Of a stretch of 64,000 nt of DNA, positions 26,235 to 34,871 are shown piece after piece (the stretch's first letter is position 1; every line of letters starts with the position of its first letter). The position numbers were made by a program, and so were the translations under genes. The notes beneath the pieces are model-generated. The model was not told the origin of the DNA, did no database searches, and saw only the letters and a list, made by a program, of their open reading frames with translations. The stretch is from Larkinella sp. C7 (GTDB lineage Bacteria > Bacteroidota > Bacteroidia > Cytophagales > Spirosomataceae): positions 20,958-84,957 of the forward strand of contig NZ_VBSL01000017.1 of the NCBI RefSeq assembly GCF_006149005.1. The letters run 5' to 3'.

Positions 26235-27521
26235 TTATCCCATTTCGTGCAGGACTTTTGCCGGCCGGGTTCTCGTTTTGATGACTTCCGGCTCTACCGG
26301 ATTTGGAGGCAGTTTCATCCCGGTCAGGAAAAATAGAGACGTAAAAAAGGAGTAAAACACCACCCCGTGTTGTTGCGACCAGACATTCTCGGTGAAGAAG
26401 GTAATGGCGACAATCATCAGCAGAATGGCGTAAAGATGATCGCGCCGTCGGAACGCATTGGCAAATTGAACCCCCAGAATGACCAGCAGTAAGCCAATGC
26501 CAATCAGGCCAAACGAAAGCCATTGATTGATGTATTCATTGTGGGTATCATAGGCCACCAGCGGAATGTGCAACAGTTTTGAATACACTTCATATTGAGC
26601 CCGCAACGCCTGATCTACATAGCCGGGACCCAACCCGGCCACCCAATGTTCTTTCAAAACGTCCAGATCGACCGATAAGATTACCTGCCGCATCTGCACC
26701 GAATTGGCATTGGGATTGTCGGTTGGTTTGGCGTTGATCAAAGCCGAAAACTCCCCGATCCGCTGGCTGCTGAACGGAATGGAAATGCAGGCAACCGATA
26801 CCGAGAGAACCAGTACGGCCAGAATGGGAACAAGCCGGTATTTTTGAGCCCGGTTGATCCAGGCGTAATAGAGCAGCATCACGAACAGCGCAATGACGGG
26901 AGCTTTGGGCATCAGCGCCATCAAAAACAGAAACAGCGGAAAGAGCACCGCGCCCAGTTTCCAGCCTTTCAGTTGCTGCCGGTGCTTCGGCGAAATCAAC
27001 AGAATGGCGGAGGCAAAACACAGGTTGATGCCCATGTAGGTCGGGTGGAAGCTCGTGATTTTTTCAAAATAAAGCCGGTATTGAATGTGGGCTTCCGGGC
27101 CGCTGATTTGCCAGCCGTATTCGAGCAGATAAAACAGATTGCCCGCCAAACAGGAAATAAAACAGGCATATACGAAATAAATCAGCTCACCGGAAAGGAT
27201 TTTGCGCGTTTGGGGCTGTAAAAAAAGAAGGGCAAACGGCACCACAAACAGGCTGGCTTTCTGTTCAAGATCAAAAAGGACGCCGGAGCGGTTGGCGGGA
27301 TCGGTAAACGGGACATGGAAAGCGTAGAGCAAGTAGACACTGCCCAGTAAAAGAACTCCGCCGTAGGGTCGGAAAGATCGGTTTTTATTGAAAAAAATGT
27401 CTCTGACGACCCAAAATAAAAAGATTCCCATCAGAACAAAAATCTGCACCCGGTTGGGCAGTAAAAATGCAAACATCACAATCCGGGCCAAATGCTTATC
27501 GTACGCAGTCAAGCTATTCAT
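26235..27521 (-). CDS. O-antigen ligase/polymerase-like (Wzy_C) membrane protein
   Basis: A 428-residue polytopic inner-membrane protein with about eleven hydrophobic helices. A large periplasmic loop (about 255-340) carries HPTY earlier and the conserved loop THNEYINQWLSFGLIGIG, characteristic of the O-antigen ligase/Wzy_C family, which transfers or polymerises lipid-linked glycans. No other glycan-assembly genes flank it, so the acceptor is unknown. ATG 27521 (MNSLTAYDKHLARIVMF) is a natural start. Confidence 0.83.
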   Translation of the reverse strand: MNSLTAYDKHLARIVMFAFLLPNRVQIFVLMGIFLFWVVRDIFFNKNRSFRPYGGVLLLGSVYLLYAFHVPFTDPANRSGVLFDLEQKASLFVVPFALLFLQPQTRKILSGELIYFVYACFISCLAGNLFYLLEYGWQISGPEAHIQYRLYFEKITSFHPTYMGINLCFASAILLISPKHRQQLKGWKLGAVLFPLFLFLMALMPKAPVIALFVMLLYYAWINRAQKYRLVPILAVLVLSVSVACISIPFSSQRIGEFSALINAKPTDNPNANSVQMRQVILSVDLDVLKEHWVAGLGPGYVDQALRAQYEVYSKLLHIPLVAYDTHNEYINQWLSFGLIGIGLLLVILGVQFANAFRRRDHLYAILLMIVAITFFTENVWSQQHGVVFYSFFTSLFFLTGMKLPPNPVEPEVIKTRTRPAKVLHEMG

Positions 27522-27856
27522 TCACGTTTTTTTTATTGGAGACTGCGCCATGCGGACAGGCTGGCGTGACCATGAAGTCACAAAACCAGGCTGCTAATCA
27601 ATTGTTTAGAGGGAGAGTTCGACTTCGAAAAACCGGTTATCCACCCCCGCATGCGATCCCACTGTTTGCTATAAGACCCTGTAGACCGGGAAGTAGTTGT
27701 AATTGTTTCGCTAATCTTATCGTATAGCCCCGAAGGTTCCAGCAAAAACCGGGTTAAAGGCTTGTGCATTAGGGCTTCTCGCCCGGCAATGTTTTTAAGA
27801 CTTTTTGCAGGGTGGTAGCGAGAACCGCTACCGGTTGGTCCGTGTAAGGATTTTCA
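27522..27856. other. Intergenic stretch without a supported gene
   Basis: 335 bases between two minus-strand genes. Only short frames without family resemblance occur. There is a weak hairpin GGTAGCG-AGAAC-CGCTACC at 27814-27832, just downstream of the permease/peptidase stop. No promoter box is recognised. Confidence 0.4.
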
Positions 27857-30800
27857 TTACTCGTTAATATCCGCCACATTGTTCTGCGAATTTTCGTCCA
27901 ACGCGTAACCATACGGATCGATTGCGACGGCTTTTGGCTTTTTGTCGATGGTCAGTTGAACGATGGAACGCGGTTTTATGAAGCGGTATTGTCGGCTGTA
28001 AACCGGCTTGGTAACCGCTGTCCATTCGTCCGAAGGCTGATCAAAAACCGCGATTTCCCACACGTCGTCGGGTGGCAGGCTTACCGGTTTTCCATCGTTT
28101 CCAGGCTCAGTTTTCGCTGTATTGACTTCCAGCGTGAGCACAAATTGACCTTTGGTGATGGGTTTACAGGAAAGCACCTGAATGGACAAGGCGTTGGTGA
28201 CGACTTGCCGTAAACCCTCGTCGATCAGGCGGTTTTGTTCTTTCGTTGCTTCCCGTTTCAGGGCCTGCACCAGATCGTCGGGTTTTGGCTTTTTCCGGGG
28301 ATAGGCGTGGTCGGAAAGCAGTTGGCGCAACGCCCGGTTGAAACGCTCTTCACCCATTTGTTCCTGAATCCGGCACAGCACCAGGCCGCCTTTCTGATAC
28401 CCGGCAAACGGCTGATTCTCCGTGACAACCAACGGCAATTCCACTTCCGACTGATGGCGGCTGGCAAAATAAAAATTCTTATCTCCCTGAAAATAAAGCC
28501 GTAAAAGCATTTTGCCGTACCGTTTTCGGAGAACCGTCGCTTCCGTGTATTTCGCCAGCGACTCCGTCAGCAGCTGATCGCCCGGCCCGGAAACCGGCCG
28601 AAGCTGGTGCGCCCACCACTGATGGGCGACTTCGTGTACGACGGTGGCGTAAGCATAATTCACCTTTCGGGTCTCCCGAAAATCCGTCAGGAAATTGAGT
28701 TTTTCCCGGCTGAAAATCGTTCCCGGATAGGCCGTTGCCGAACCGCCATACTGCGGAATTTCCGCCAGCGTCAGGTGCCGGAATGGATACGGGCCAAAAT
28801 GATGGATGCCGTAGGCCAGCGCATCCTTCAAACCCTGCATCATAGCCGGGATATTGGCGGTTTGCCCCGGTTGATACAGAATGCGTAAGGTCACCCCTTT
28901 ATAAACGTCGGTTTTTTCGGCATACCGGGCCGAACTCAGTGCAAACATGAACGGTACCGGGTGGCCTGATTTATAGGAAAAATACCGTCGGTCGCCCTGA
29001 AGCCACGATTTTTGCAGCGTTCCTACCGTGGCAATCTGTTGGTCGGCAGCCGTTGAAATCGTGGTTTCCAGATCGATCAGGTGGTAGTGGTTCGAAGGGT
29101 TCAGGACGGTTTGCCGGCCCAAGCCTGCTGCCCGGCGAACGGCTTCATCTTCAGATTCCAGCCGGGCGTTGTAGCCGAAAAACGGCACGTATTTCTCCAG
29201 TTCGATATAAGAACCGTTTTCGACCACCGAGTTTTCGCTGTTGAACGGCATAAAACCGGTCCGCAAAACCTCCATCGAGAAATGCAGCGCGGTGGTTTCG
29301 CCCGGCCGCAGCGGTTTTGCCAGTTCGAACTGGTATTGATGAAAAACCGGGTCGTAGGTTTTCTCCCGACCGCCGGGGAGCGTCAGTCGAACGGCCGAAA
29401 CCTCCGGGTCGACACCCAGCCAGATCCGGTTCAGGGGTGTTTTGGATTGATTTTGAAGCTGATAACGTCCCTTTACCCGGTATCGGCGACGTTCCGGGCA
29501 CACATCCACCTGCATTTTCAGGGCGGTAATCACTGGCTGGGGGCGGTTTGCAAACCGTTTGTAGGTCTGTTCATAGCGAATTTGCCAGTTCTGCCGCGTG
29601 GTTTTGCTTTGGTACTTCCCAATCACGTTAGTCTGGTAATAAACCAATCCGCCCACCAGCAATCCGAGCAGGAATGCTCCGCCGAAAAGGATTCTCCCGG
29701 TTTTTCCGATCTGTTTTCCGACGGTTTTCAGGCGGTGCCGCGCCCGGATGTGCAGCGTAGTGGGCCAGAAGCCGACGGACAAAATCGTGAGCAAAACCGC
29801 ACAGCAGCCCCAGTAGGCCATATACCCATCGAAAGCGGGGGCATAATGACCAAAACCGTTCATCGATGAATAATTCAATTCGGGAACGATGGCGTACCGG
29901 AGCAGGTAATGTTCGATGCCGAGTCGGCGGCTGAAAACCAGCAGGGCTGCCACCACCAGACTGAGCAGCAGGCCGAAGTATTTGTTCGGGCTGAGGGTTT
30001 GGATAAAAACAACCAGGACCGCAAACCACAGCAGGGGCAAACCGCTGTAATAGTAAAGCGACCCGTAAAGCAGGACGCCAGGTTCGAAATAGCCCGCCAT
30101 TCCCTGAATCGACAACCCGATCCCGATGTTGATGCTGACAATCAGCGCAATGAGCAGGGCTAAAGCCGCCAGTTTGGCTCCGACGAAAACGAGCGGATGT
30201 GCGGGTGTGCTGGTGATTAATGCCAGCCGCTGACCCAATCGCTCCCGTCCGACCAGTTCGGCTCCCCAGAAAATGATCAGCAACAGGGCGGGCCGGATCG
30301 AGCAGAGGTATTCGACGATTACCCCCGTATCCGGATACGTCACGATGCCAAACCAGCCGTTGCGCAGGTGGTCTTTCAGGTCGATTCCGGTCAGGAAAAC
30401 CCAGAGAATCAGCATCACCCAAACCGGGAAATTTCCAAAAACTGCCCTGGCTTCTGCTTTTAGTTGCGCTCTGAACGCCATTGCCGTGTGCCGCAATGTG
30501 CCGGGCGTCAGTCGGTACCGGCGATACGGCGTTCGTGGGCCAACGGGCAACTCCGGTTTTGTTTTTCGGGAACGGACCGGTTTGGTTTCGCCGAACGAAA
30601 ACCAGCGATAACTGAACGCCAGCACCAGCAGGGCCAGTCCGCTCCACACCAGGCGGTTGATACCGAATAGACCATTGACGGGAAAAAGCTGATGATTTCG
30701 CTGATCGACGGTCCAGAAACGGGTTTCCTGAAAAAACGGTGCCAGTCCGAACGGGTCCATCAGAAACGGCAACAAACTACCTGAATCCGCGCGGGGTGCC

Positions 30801-31390
30801 GAACCCGCCATCAGGGGCGAATTGCCTAGAACCGAGCCCAGCAGATACAGCACGTAAATCAACACGCCGGTAGTATAAACCGCCCGTGGGCTCCGGCTCA
30901 GCAGGGCAGTGCTAAAAATGAGACTGACCGAAAAGAAGAGATTCGGCACCCCGAACACCAGCAACGGCCAGGCGTAAAAAGCCAGGTGAACCGGCCCCCG
31001 CCGGGCTGGATCGCTCAGAAAAGAACCCACGAAAAGGCCCAGAACCGCCAGCCCCAGCAGGCTGAAAACCGCCAGAAACAAACCCGAAAACCGGGACGCA
31101 ACGTAAGAAAACCGCCGGACGGAACTCGTGGCCACCAGCGCGTCCATCCGGTAGGTGGTATCGCGCAACACCACGTTGGCGCACAGCAACGTACTGACCA
31201 GAATCGAGAACAGCGAAAGCAGCGCCACCAGGGCATTGACGATGTAGGGGGCATTGGTATACACCGCGTCGCCCCCGAAACCGCCCCGCACGGCGATGAG
31301 ACCAAACAGGAAGAACAACCCGGCTGCGGCCCGGAAAGAGAGCTGGCGGCTGTGATACCAACTTTCGAAGCGAAGTAAGCGGCTTAGCAT
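27857..31390 (-). CDS. ABC-2 permease fused to M1-family aminopeptidase
   Basis: A 1177-residue inner-membrane protein. The N-terminal ABC-2-type permease region (about 1-560) has two blocks of six or so helices (PRAVYTTGVLIYVLYLLGSVLG; GIGLSIQGMAGYF). The C-terminal region, from about residue 600, is an extracytoplasmic M1-like domain with GGSATAYPG, in place of the usual GxMEN, and the zinc motif HEVAHQ (His919, Glu920, His923). A third ligand, Glu943, lies in LLTESLAKY, one residue further away than in classical M1 enzymes but usual for this fusion class. Its start overlaps the end of the ATPase gene by 7 bases, so the two form one transporter. Confidence 0.9.
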   Translation of the reverse strand: MLSRLLRFESWYHSRQLSFRAAAGLFFLFGLIAVRGGFGGDAVYTNAPYIVNALVALLSLFSILVSTLLCANVVLRDTTYRMDALVATSSVRRFSYVASRFSGLFLAVFSLLGLAVLGLFVGSFLSDPARRGPVHLAFYAWPLLVFGVPNLFFSVSLIFSTALLSRSPRAVYTTGVLIYVLYLLGSVLGNSPLMAGSAPRADSGSLLPFLMDPFGLAPFFQETRFWTVDQRNHQLFPVNGLFGINRLVWSGLALLVLAFSYRWFSFGETKPVRSRKTKPELPVGPRTPYRRYRLTPGTLRHTAMAFRAQLKAEARAVFGNFPVWVMLILWVFLTGIDLKDHLRNGWFGIVTYPDTGVIVEYLCSIRPALLLIIFWGAELVGRERLGQRLALITSTPAHPLVFVGAKLAALALLIALIVSINIGIGLSIQGMAGYFEPGVLLYGSLYYYSGLPLLWFAVLVVFIQTLSPNKYFGLLLSLVVAALLVFSRRLGIEHYLLRYAIVPELNYSSMNGFGHYAPAFDGYMAYWGCCAVLLTILSVGFWPTTLHIRARHRLKTVGKQIGKTGRILFGGAFLLGLLVGGLVYYQTNVIGKYQSKTTRQNWQIRYEQTYKRFANRPQPVITALKMQVDVCPERRRYRVKGRYQLQNQSKTPLNRIWLGVDPEVSAVRLTLPGGREKTYDPVFHQYQFELAKPLRPGETTALHFSMEVLRTGFMPFNSENSVVENGSYIELEKYVPFFGYNARLESEDEAVRRAAGLGRQTVLNPSNHYHLIDLETTISTAADQQIATVGTLQKSWLQGDRRYFSYKSGHPVPFMFALSSARYAEKTDVYKGVTLRILYQPGQTANIPAMMQGLKDALAYGIHHFGPYPFRHLTLAEIPQYGGSATAYPGTIFSREKLNFLTDFRETRKVNYAYATVVHEVAHQWWAHQLRPVSGPGDQLLTESLAKYTEATVLRKRYGKMLLRLYFQGDKNFYFASRHQSEVELPLVVTENQPFAGYQKGGLVLCRIQEQMGEERFNRALRQLLSDHAYPRKKPKPDDLVQALKREATKEQNRLIDEGLRQVVTNALSIQVLSCKPITKGQFVLTLEVNTAKTEPGNDGKPVSLPPDDVWEIAVFDQPSDEWTAVTKPVYSRQYRFIKPRSIVQLTIDKKPKAVAIDPYGYALDENSQNNVADINE

Positions 31391-32268
31391 ATGGTTTTCT
31401 GTTCCGGTAAAACCGAAAAATATACTTCTTCCAGACTGGGCAAAACCGGTTCGAAACCAGCCTCAGGGCATTCGTCGGCCAGCACCAGCACCTGGCGTTT
31501 TCCCGAAAACCGACGGGTCGACAAAACCGTGTAGGCCGCCTGATACTGCGGCAGCGTGTCGTTCGGGATGGTTTTGCCCCAGACCCGGCCTTGCAGCAGG
31601 CTGGTGAGGTGGGCCGGACTACCCTGCGCAATGATTCTTCCCGATGCCAGGATTGCCAGTTGCGGACACAGTTCGTAGACATCTTCCACGATGTGCGTCG
31701 ACAGAATCACCACTACTTCTTCGCCGATTTCGCTCAGCAGATCGTGAAAATGGTTCCGCTCTTTGGGATCGAGACCCGCCGTTGGTTCGTCCACGATGAT
31801 GAGTTGCGGGTTTCCCAGCAGTGCCTGCGCAATCCCGAACCGTTGCAGCATCCCGCCCGAAAACGTGCTGACGGCCTGTTTCCGAACGGTATACAGATTG
31901 GTTTGCTGCAAGAGCGCATCGACCTGTTCACGACGGTCGTGCTGGTTCAGCAGTCCTTTCAAAATGGCCAGGTGATGCAGGAGTTCGCTCGCCGACACGT
32001 TGGGATACACGCCGAAATCCTGCGGGAGGTAGCCCAACTGACTGCGCAAGTGCTGCGGATGCTGGTGAATGTCGACGCCATCGAAGAAAACCGTACCGCT
32101 GTCGGGTTGCTGGAGGGTTGCGAGCGTTCGCATGAGGGACGATTTGCCCGCGCCGTTCGGACCCAGCAGGCCAAACAAACCGTTCGGGATGGTAAGCGAA
32201 ACCGCGTCCAGTGCTTTCACGCCGTTGGCGTATTGTTTGCTGAGTTGGTTGATTTGTAAGCGACTCAT
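31384..32268 (-). CDS. ABC transporter ATP-binding protein
   Basis: A 294-residue cytoplasmic ATPase from ATG 32268 (MSRLQINQLSKQYANG). Walker A GPNGAGKSS, Q-loop LGYLPQDFG, signature FSGGMLQRFG, Walker B LIIVDEPTAGLD and H-loop STHIVEDV are all intact. The C-terminal extension beyond residue 215 is typical of the ABC-2/natA-like class. It precedes and overlaps the permease/M1 gene. Divergent from the LytS-type kinase, which may regulate it, as LytS/LytTR pairs often flank ABC-2 exporters. Confidence 0.93.
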   Translation of the reverse strand: MSRLQINQLSKQYANGVKALDAVSLTIPNGLFGLLGPNGAGKSSLMRTLATLQQPDSGTVFFDGVDIHQHPQHLRSQLGYLPQDFGVYPNVSASELLHHLAILKGLLNQHDRREQVDALLQQTNLYTVRKQAVSTFSGGMLQRFGIAQALLGNPQLIIVDEPTAGLDPKERNHFHDLLSEIGEEVVVILSTHIVEDVYELCPQLAILASGRIIAQGSPAHLTSLLQGRVWGKTIPNDTLPQYQAAYTVLSTRRFSGKRQVLVLADECPEAGFEPVLPSLEEVYFSVLPEQKTIC

Positions 32269-32472
32269 ACGAAGTTGGTTCGTAACGAAAGAGAGTCGAA
32301 AAGTAGTGGAGATCGCCATCAATGACCGGTTTACATGAGCAACGCAGCCGGTTTCGTGACAAACGACGCGTACGGCCTGATTTTAGCCTTCCGGCGACGT
32401 TCGTCACCGGCTTCGATCCGTTCGTCATTTTGATTTGTGGATTCCATCGCAACCCGCTTTCTTGATCTTCCC

Positions 32473-33972
32473 ATGACCACGAATACCGTAGTTTACCAAC
32501 CCGAACGGCTGCTTCGATACCTGGAGATCGGACTTTTTCTGGGGATGGCCAGCGCGTTAAGCATCGCCAATACCCTGACCAACCGATCGACCACCTGGCT
32601 GACCTATTGCCAATCCGTGTTGTCTGTCAGCGTATTACTCCTGCCGGTTCTGGTATTTTCCGGAAACAAACCGCACTGGAAACGGCAATTGCCCCGCCGT
32701 CGGTATCTGCAACGGTGGCTGGCCTGTTTTGCATTTTACCTCCCGCTCAGCACGGCGGTTTTGGTCTATTTCGTCCCGTTTGGCTTGCCCGGTTCGTTGT
32801 TCATCCTGGCCGCTTTCTACGCGCTTCTGCTCGAGTTGCTGCTGGAAAGTGCCGCCTACCTGCAAAAGCAGCTCCGGCGGGTTCCGTGGCTGCAAAAATT
32901 CGGCCTGGAAGAAGCCCTCATCATCAGCATGACGCTGATTTCCGTCACACTGGCGGCCATGGCCGTTTCGAGTATGGGCAATCCACTATACGATACGAAG
33001 GAGCAGTTGCTGATTGCGTTTACGCTGGATTTGGGTAAGCTATTCCACCATTTCGGCACTTTCCTGAGTTATACGCTGCAGTTTTTGCTGATGTATTTGA
33101 GCGGTTATCTGTTTTTTTACCTCAACAGCCACTTTCTGGTTTCCCACGTTCTGAAACAGAAGGGGCTGGTGTTTTACGCCCTGAGCGTGCTGGCCACCAT
33201 CGCGTTGCTGTATCCGCTGGTTGCCCAGGCGTTGCTGCTGTTGCCCATCAACGAGCGGCTGGGCGGTTTTTTTTCGAGCAATCCGTTTCAGTTGGAAAAT
33301 GCGTTTGCGGCTCTGGCGGTTATGCTGGTGAGCCTGCCCGTGGTGCTGGCATTGCAGTGGTTCAACCAGAACGCCCGGATCGTGTCGCTGGAGAAGGAAA
33401 AAACCGAAGCCGAACTCGATTTGCTAAAACAACAGCTGAATCCGCATTTCTTCTTCAATACGCTCAATAACCTCTACGCCCTGAGCCTTCAGAAATCGGA
33501 GCGGGCGCCGGAGAGCATCCTGAAACTGGCCGAGCTGATGCGGTATGTCATCTACAAAGGCCGGGAACGGCAGGTAACCATCCGGCAGGAAATCGACTAC
33601 ATCGAAGGCTATCTATATTTGCAGCAACTCCGGCTTCAACGGCAGGTCGACATCCGGTTTGAACAGGAAATCACCGACGATCGGTGGCCTGTAGCCCCGC
33701 TGTTGTTCATTGTGCTGGTTGAAAATGCCTTTAAACACGGGATCGAACCGGCGCAGGACGCGGCCTTTTTGCACCTGCTGGTTCGATCCGATACCCGGCA
33801 GCTTTCTATTCGCTGTGAAAACTCGTTTGAGACGCCGGAAAAAAAACAGACCGGGATTGGGTTGCAAAACCTTCAAAGGCGGTTGGCGTTGCTGTATCCG
33901 GGAAAGCATACGCTGATCATCACCGCTACGGACCGGCGGTTTACGGCCGAATTAACGCTGTTATTCTCATGA
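32473..33972 (+). CDS. LytS-type sensor histidine kinase
   Basis: A 499-residue membrane kinase. The frame opens at GTG 32437, but ATG 32473 (MTTNTVVYQPERLL) is preferred. About eight hydrophobic helices span residues 15-305. Then a short coiled coil leads to the His_kinase domain with the phosphoacceptor His325 in QLNPHFFFNTLNNL, and an ATPase part with VENAFKHGIEP and TGIGLQNLQRRL. No known extracytoplasmic ligand domain. Its stop overlaps the response-regulator start as ATGA, so the two genes are translationally coupled. Confidence 0.9.
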   Translation: MTTNTVVYQPERLLRYLEIGLFLGMASALSIANTLTNRSTTWLTYCQSVLSVSVLLLPVLVFSGNKPHWKRQLPRRRYLQRWLACFAFYLPLSTAVLVYFVPFGLPGSLFILAAFYALLLELLLESAAYLQKQLRRVPWLQKFGLEEALIISMTLISVTLAAMAVSSMGNPLYDTKEQLLIAFTLDLGKLFHHFGTFLSYTLQFLLMYLSGYLFFYLNSHFLVSHVLKQKGLVFYALSVLATIALLYPLVAQALLLLPINERLGGFFSSNPFQLENAFAALAVMLVSLPVVLALQWFNQNARIVSLEKEKTEAELDLLKQQLNPHFFFNTLNNLYALSLQKSERAPESILKLAELMRYVIYKGRERQVTIRQEIDYIEGYLYLQQLRLQRQVDIRFEQEITDDRWPVAPLLFIVLVENAFKHGIEPAQDAAFLHLLVRSDTRQLSIRCENSFETPEKKQTGIGLQNLQRRLALLYPGKHTLIITATDRRFTAELTLLFS

Positions 33973-34685
33973 AAATGCGTTGTCTGATTATTGACGATGA
34001 ACCCCTGGCGCATGACGTCATTCGGACGTATGCGGAGGATGTGCCTTTTCTCGAGATTTGCGGGCAGTGTTACCGGGCCACGGAAGCACTTGACTTTCTG
34101 AGCCGGCATCCGGTCGATCTGATTTTCCTGGACATCCGGATGCCCCGGCTCACGGGCCTGGATCTGTTAAAAACCCTGACCCGCAAACCGCTGGTGATCA
34201 TTACATCGGCCTACGAAGAATATGCCCTGGAAAGCTTCGATCTGGATGTTTCCGATTACCTGCTGAAACCCTTCCGGTTCGACCGGTTTTTGAAAGCCGT
34301 CAACCGGGCGCTGGCTGATTTCGCCCGCCAGGAACCGGTGCCTATTTCACCTGCTTTGGTTTCTCCCGCTCCCGCACAGATCTACATCAAGTCCGACAAA
34401 AAGCAGGTTTTGGTCACGTTGGACGAGATTTACTACCTGGAAAGCCTGGGCAATTACGTGAAAGTCTGGCGGGAAACCGGTTTTTTACTGACGCCCCGCA
34501 CCCTGAGCAGTTTTGAAAGCCAGCTTCCTGCGGATGCGTTTATTCGCATTCATAAATCCTACCTGCTCAACAAACCCTATGTGCAGTTTATCGAAGGCAA
34601 CTCGATTGTGCTCCGGAACGGGAAGCGGTTGCCGGTTGGGAAAAATTACAGACAGGTGGTGCAGAATTGGATTGCGCAGGGTTAA
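33969..34685 (+). CDS. LytTR-family response regulator
   Basis: A 238-residue DNA-binding response regulator. The receiver domain (1-120) has acidic DDE at 9-11, phosphoacceptor Asp55 (FLDIRMP), and the switch Ser/Thr and Lys in TSAYEEYAL and YLLKPF. After a Pro-rich linker, the LytTR domain (about 137-238) shows IYIKSDKKQVLVTLDEIYYLESLGNYVKV and IRIHKSYLLN. Partner of the upstream LytS kinase. Candidate targets are the divergent ABC/M1 operon or its own promoter. Confidence 0.93.
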   Translation: MKMRCLIIDDEPLAHDVIRTYAEDVPFLEICGQCYRATEALDFLSRHPVDLIFLDIRMPRLTGLDLLKTLTRKPLVIITSAYEEYALESFDLDVSDYLLKPFRFDRFLKAVNRALADFARQEPVPISPALVSPAPAQIYIKSDKKQVLVTLDEIYYLESLGNYVKVWRETGFLLTPRTLSSFESQLPADAFIRIHKSYLLNKPYVQFIEGNSIVLRNGKRLPVGKNYRQVVQNWIAQG

Positions 34686-34687
34686 GG

Positions 34688-34792
34688 ACAAGTGAATGTA
34701 AAATGATGAATGATAAACGCTAAATGTAAAAGTGAATAGCACGGCAACTTTTACATTTAGCGTTTATCATTCATCATTTTACATTCACTTGT
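34688..34792. repeat. Long intergenic hairpin B (46 bp perfect arms)
   Basis: Arms at 34688-34733 and 34747-34792 are exact reverse complements over 46 bases with a 13-base loop. It begins 3 bases after the LytTR stop codon. The stem is AT-rich, with GAATGTAAAATGATGAAT at its outer end and AAATGTAAAAG near the loop, echoing hairpin A. There is no T-run directly after the stem, so it is unlike a simple terminator. Confidence 0.93.
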
Positions 34793-34795
34793 GAC

Positions 34796-34831
34796 AAAAA
34801 AAACAGCCCGGCACAAGCAGTACCGGGCTGT
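34796..34831 (-). terminator. Terminator of the beta-helix lipoprotein gene
   Basis: Stem ACAGCCCGG/CCGGGCTGT (34803-34811 with 34823-34831). On the minus strand a T-run follows it (A-run at 34796-34803). It lies 40 bases downstream of the minus-strand stop. Confidence 0.75.
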
Positions 34832-34871
34832 CTGAATTATCCCTAAACCCTTAATCTCAAATTCTTACAAT

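Noticed and set aside
27578..27769. 63-codon minus-strand frame in the gap before the permease/peptidase
   Set aside because: No signal, motif or ribosome-binding context; too short to support alone, though the gap deserves a small-peptide search.
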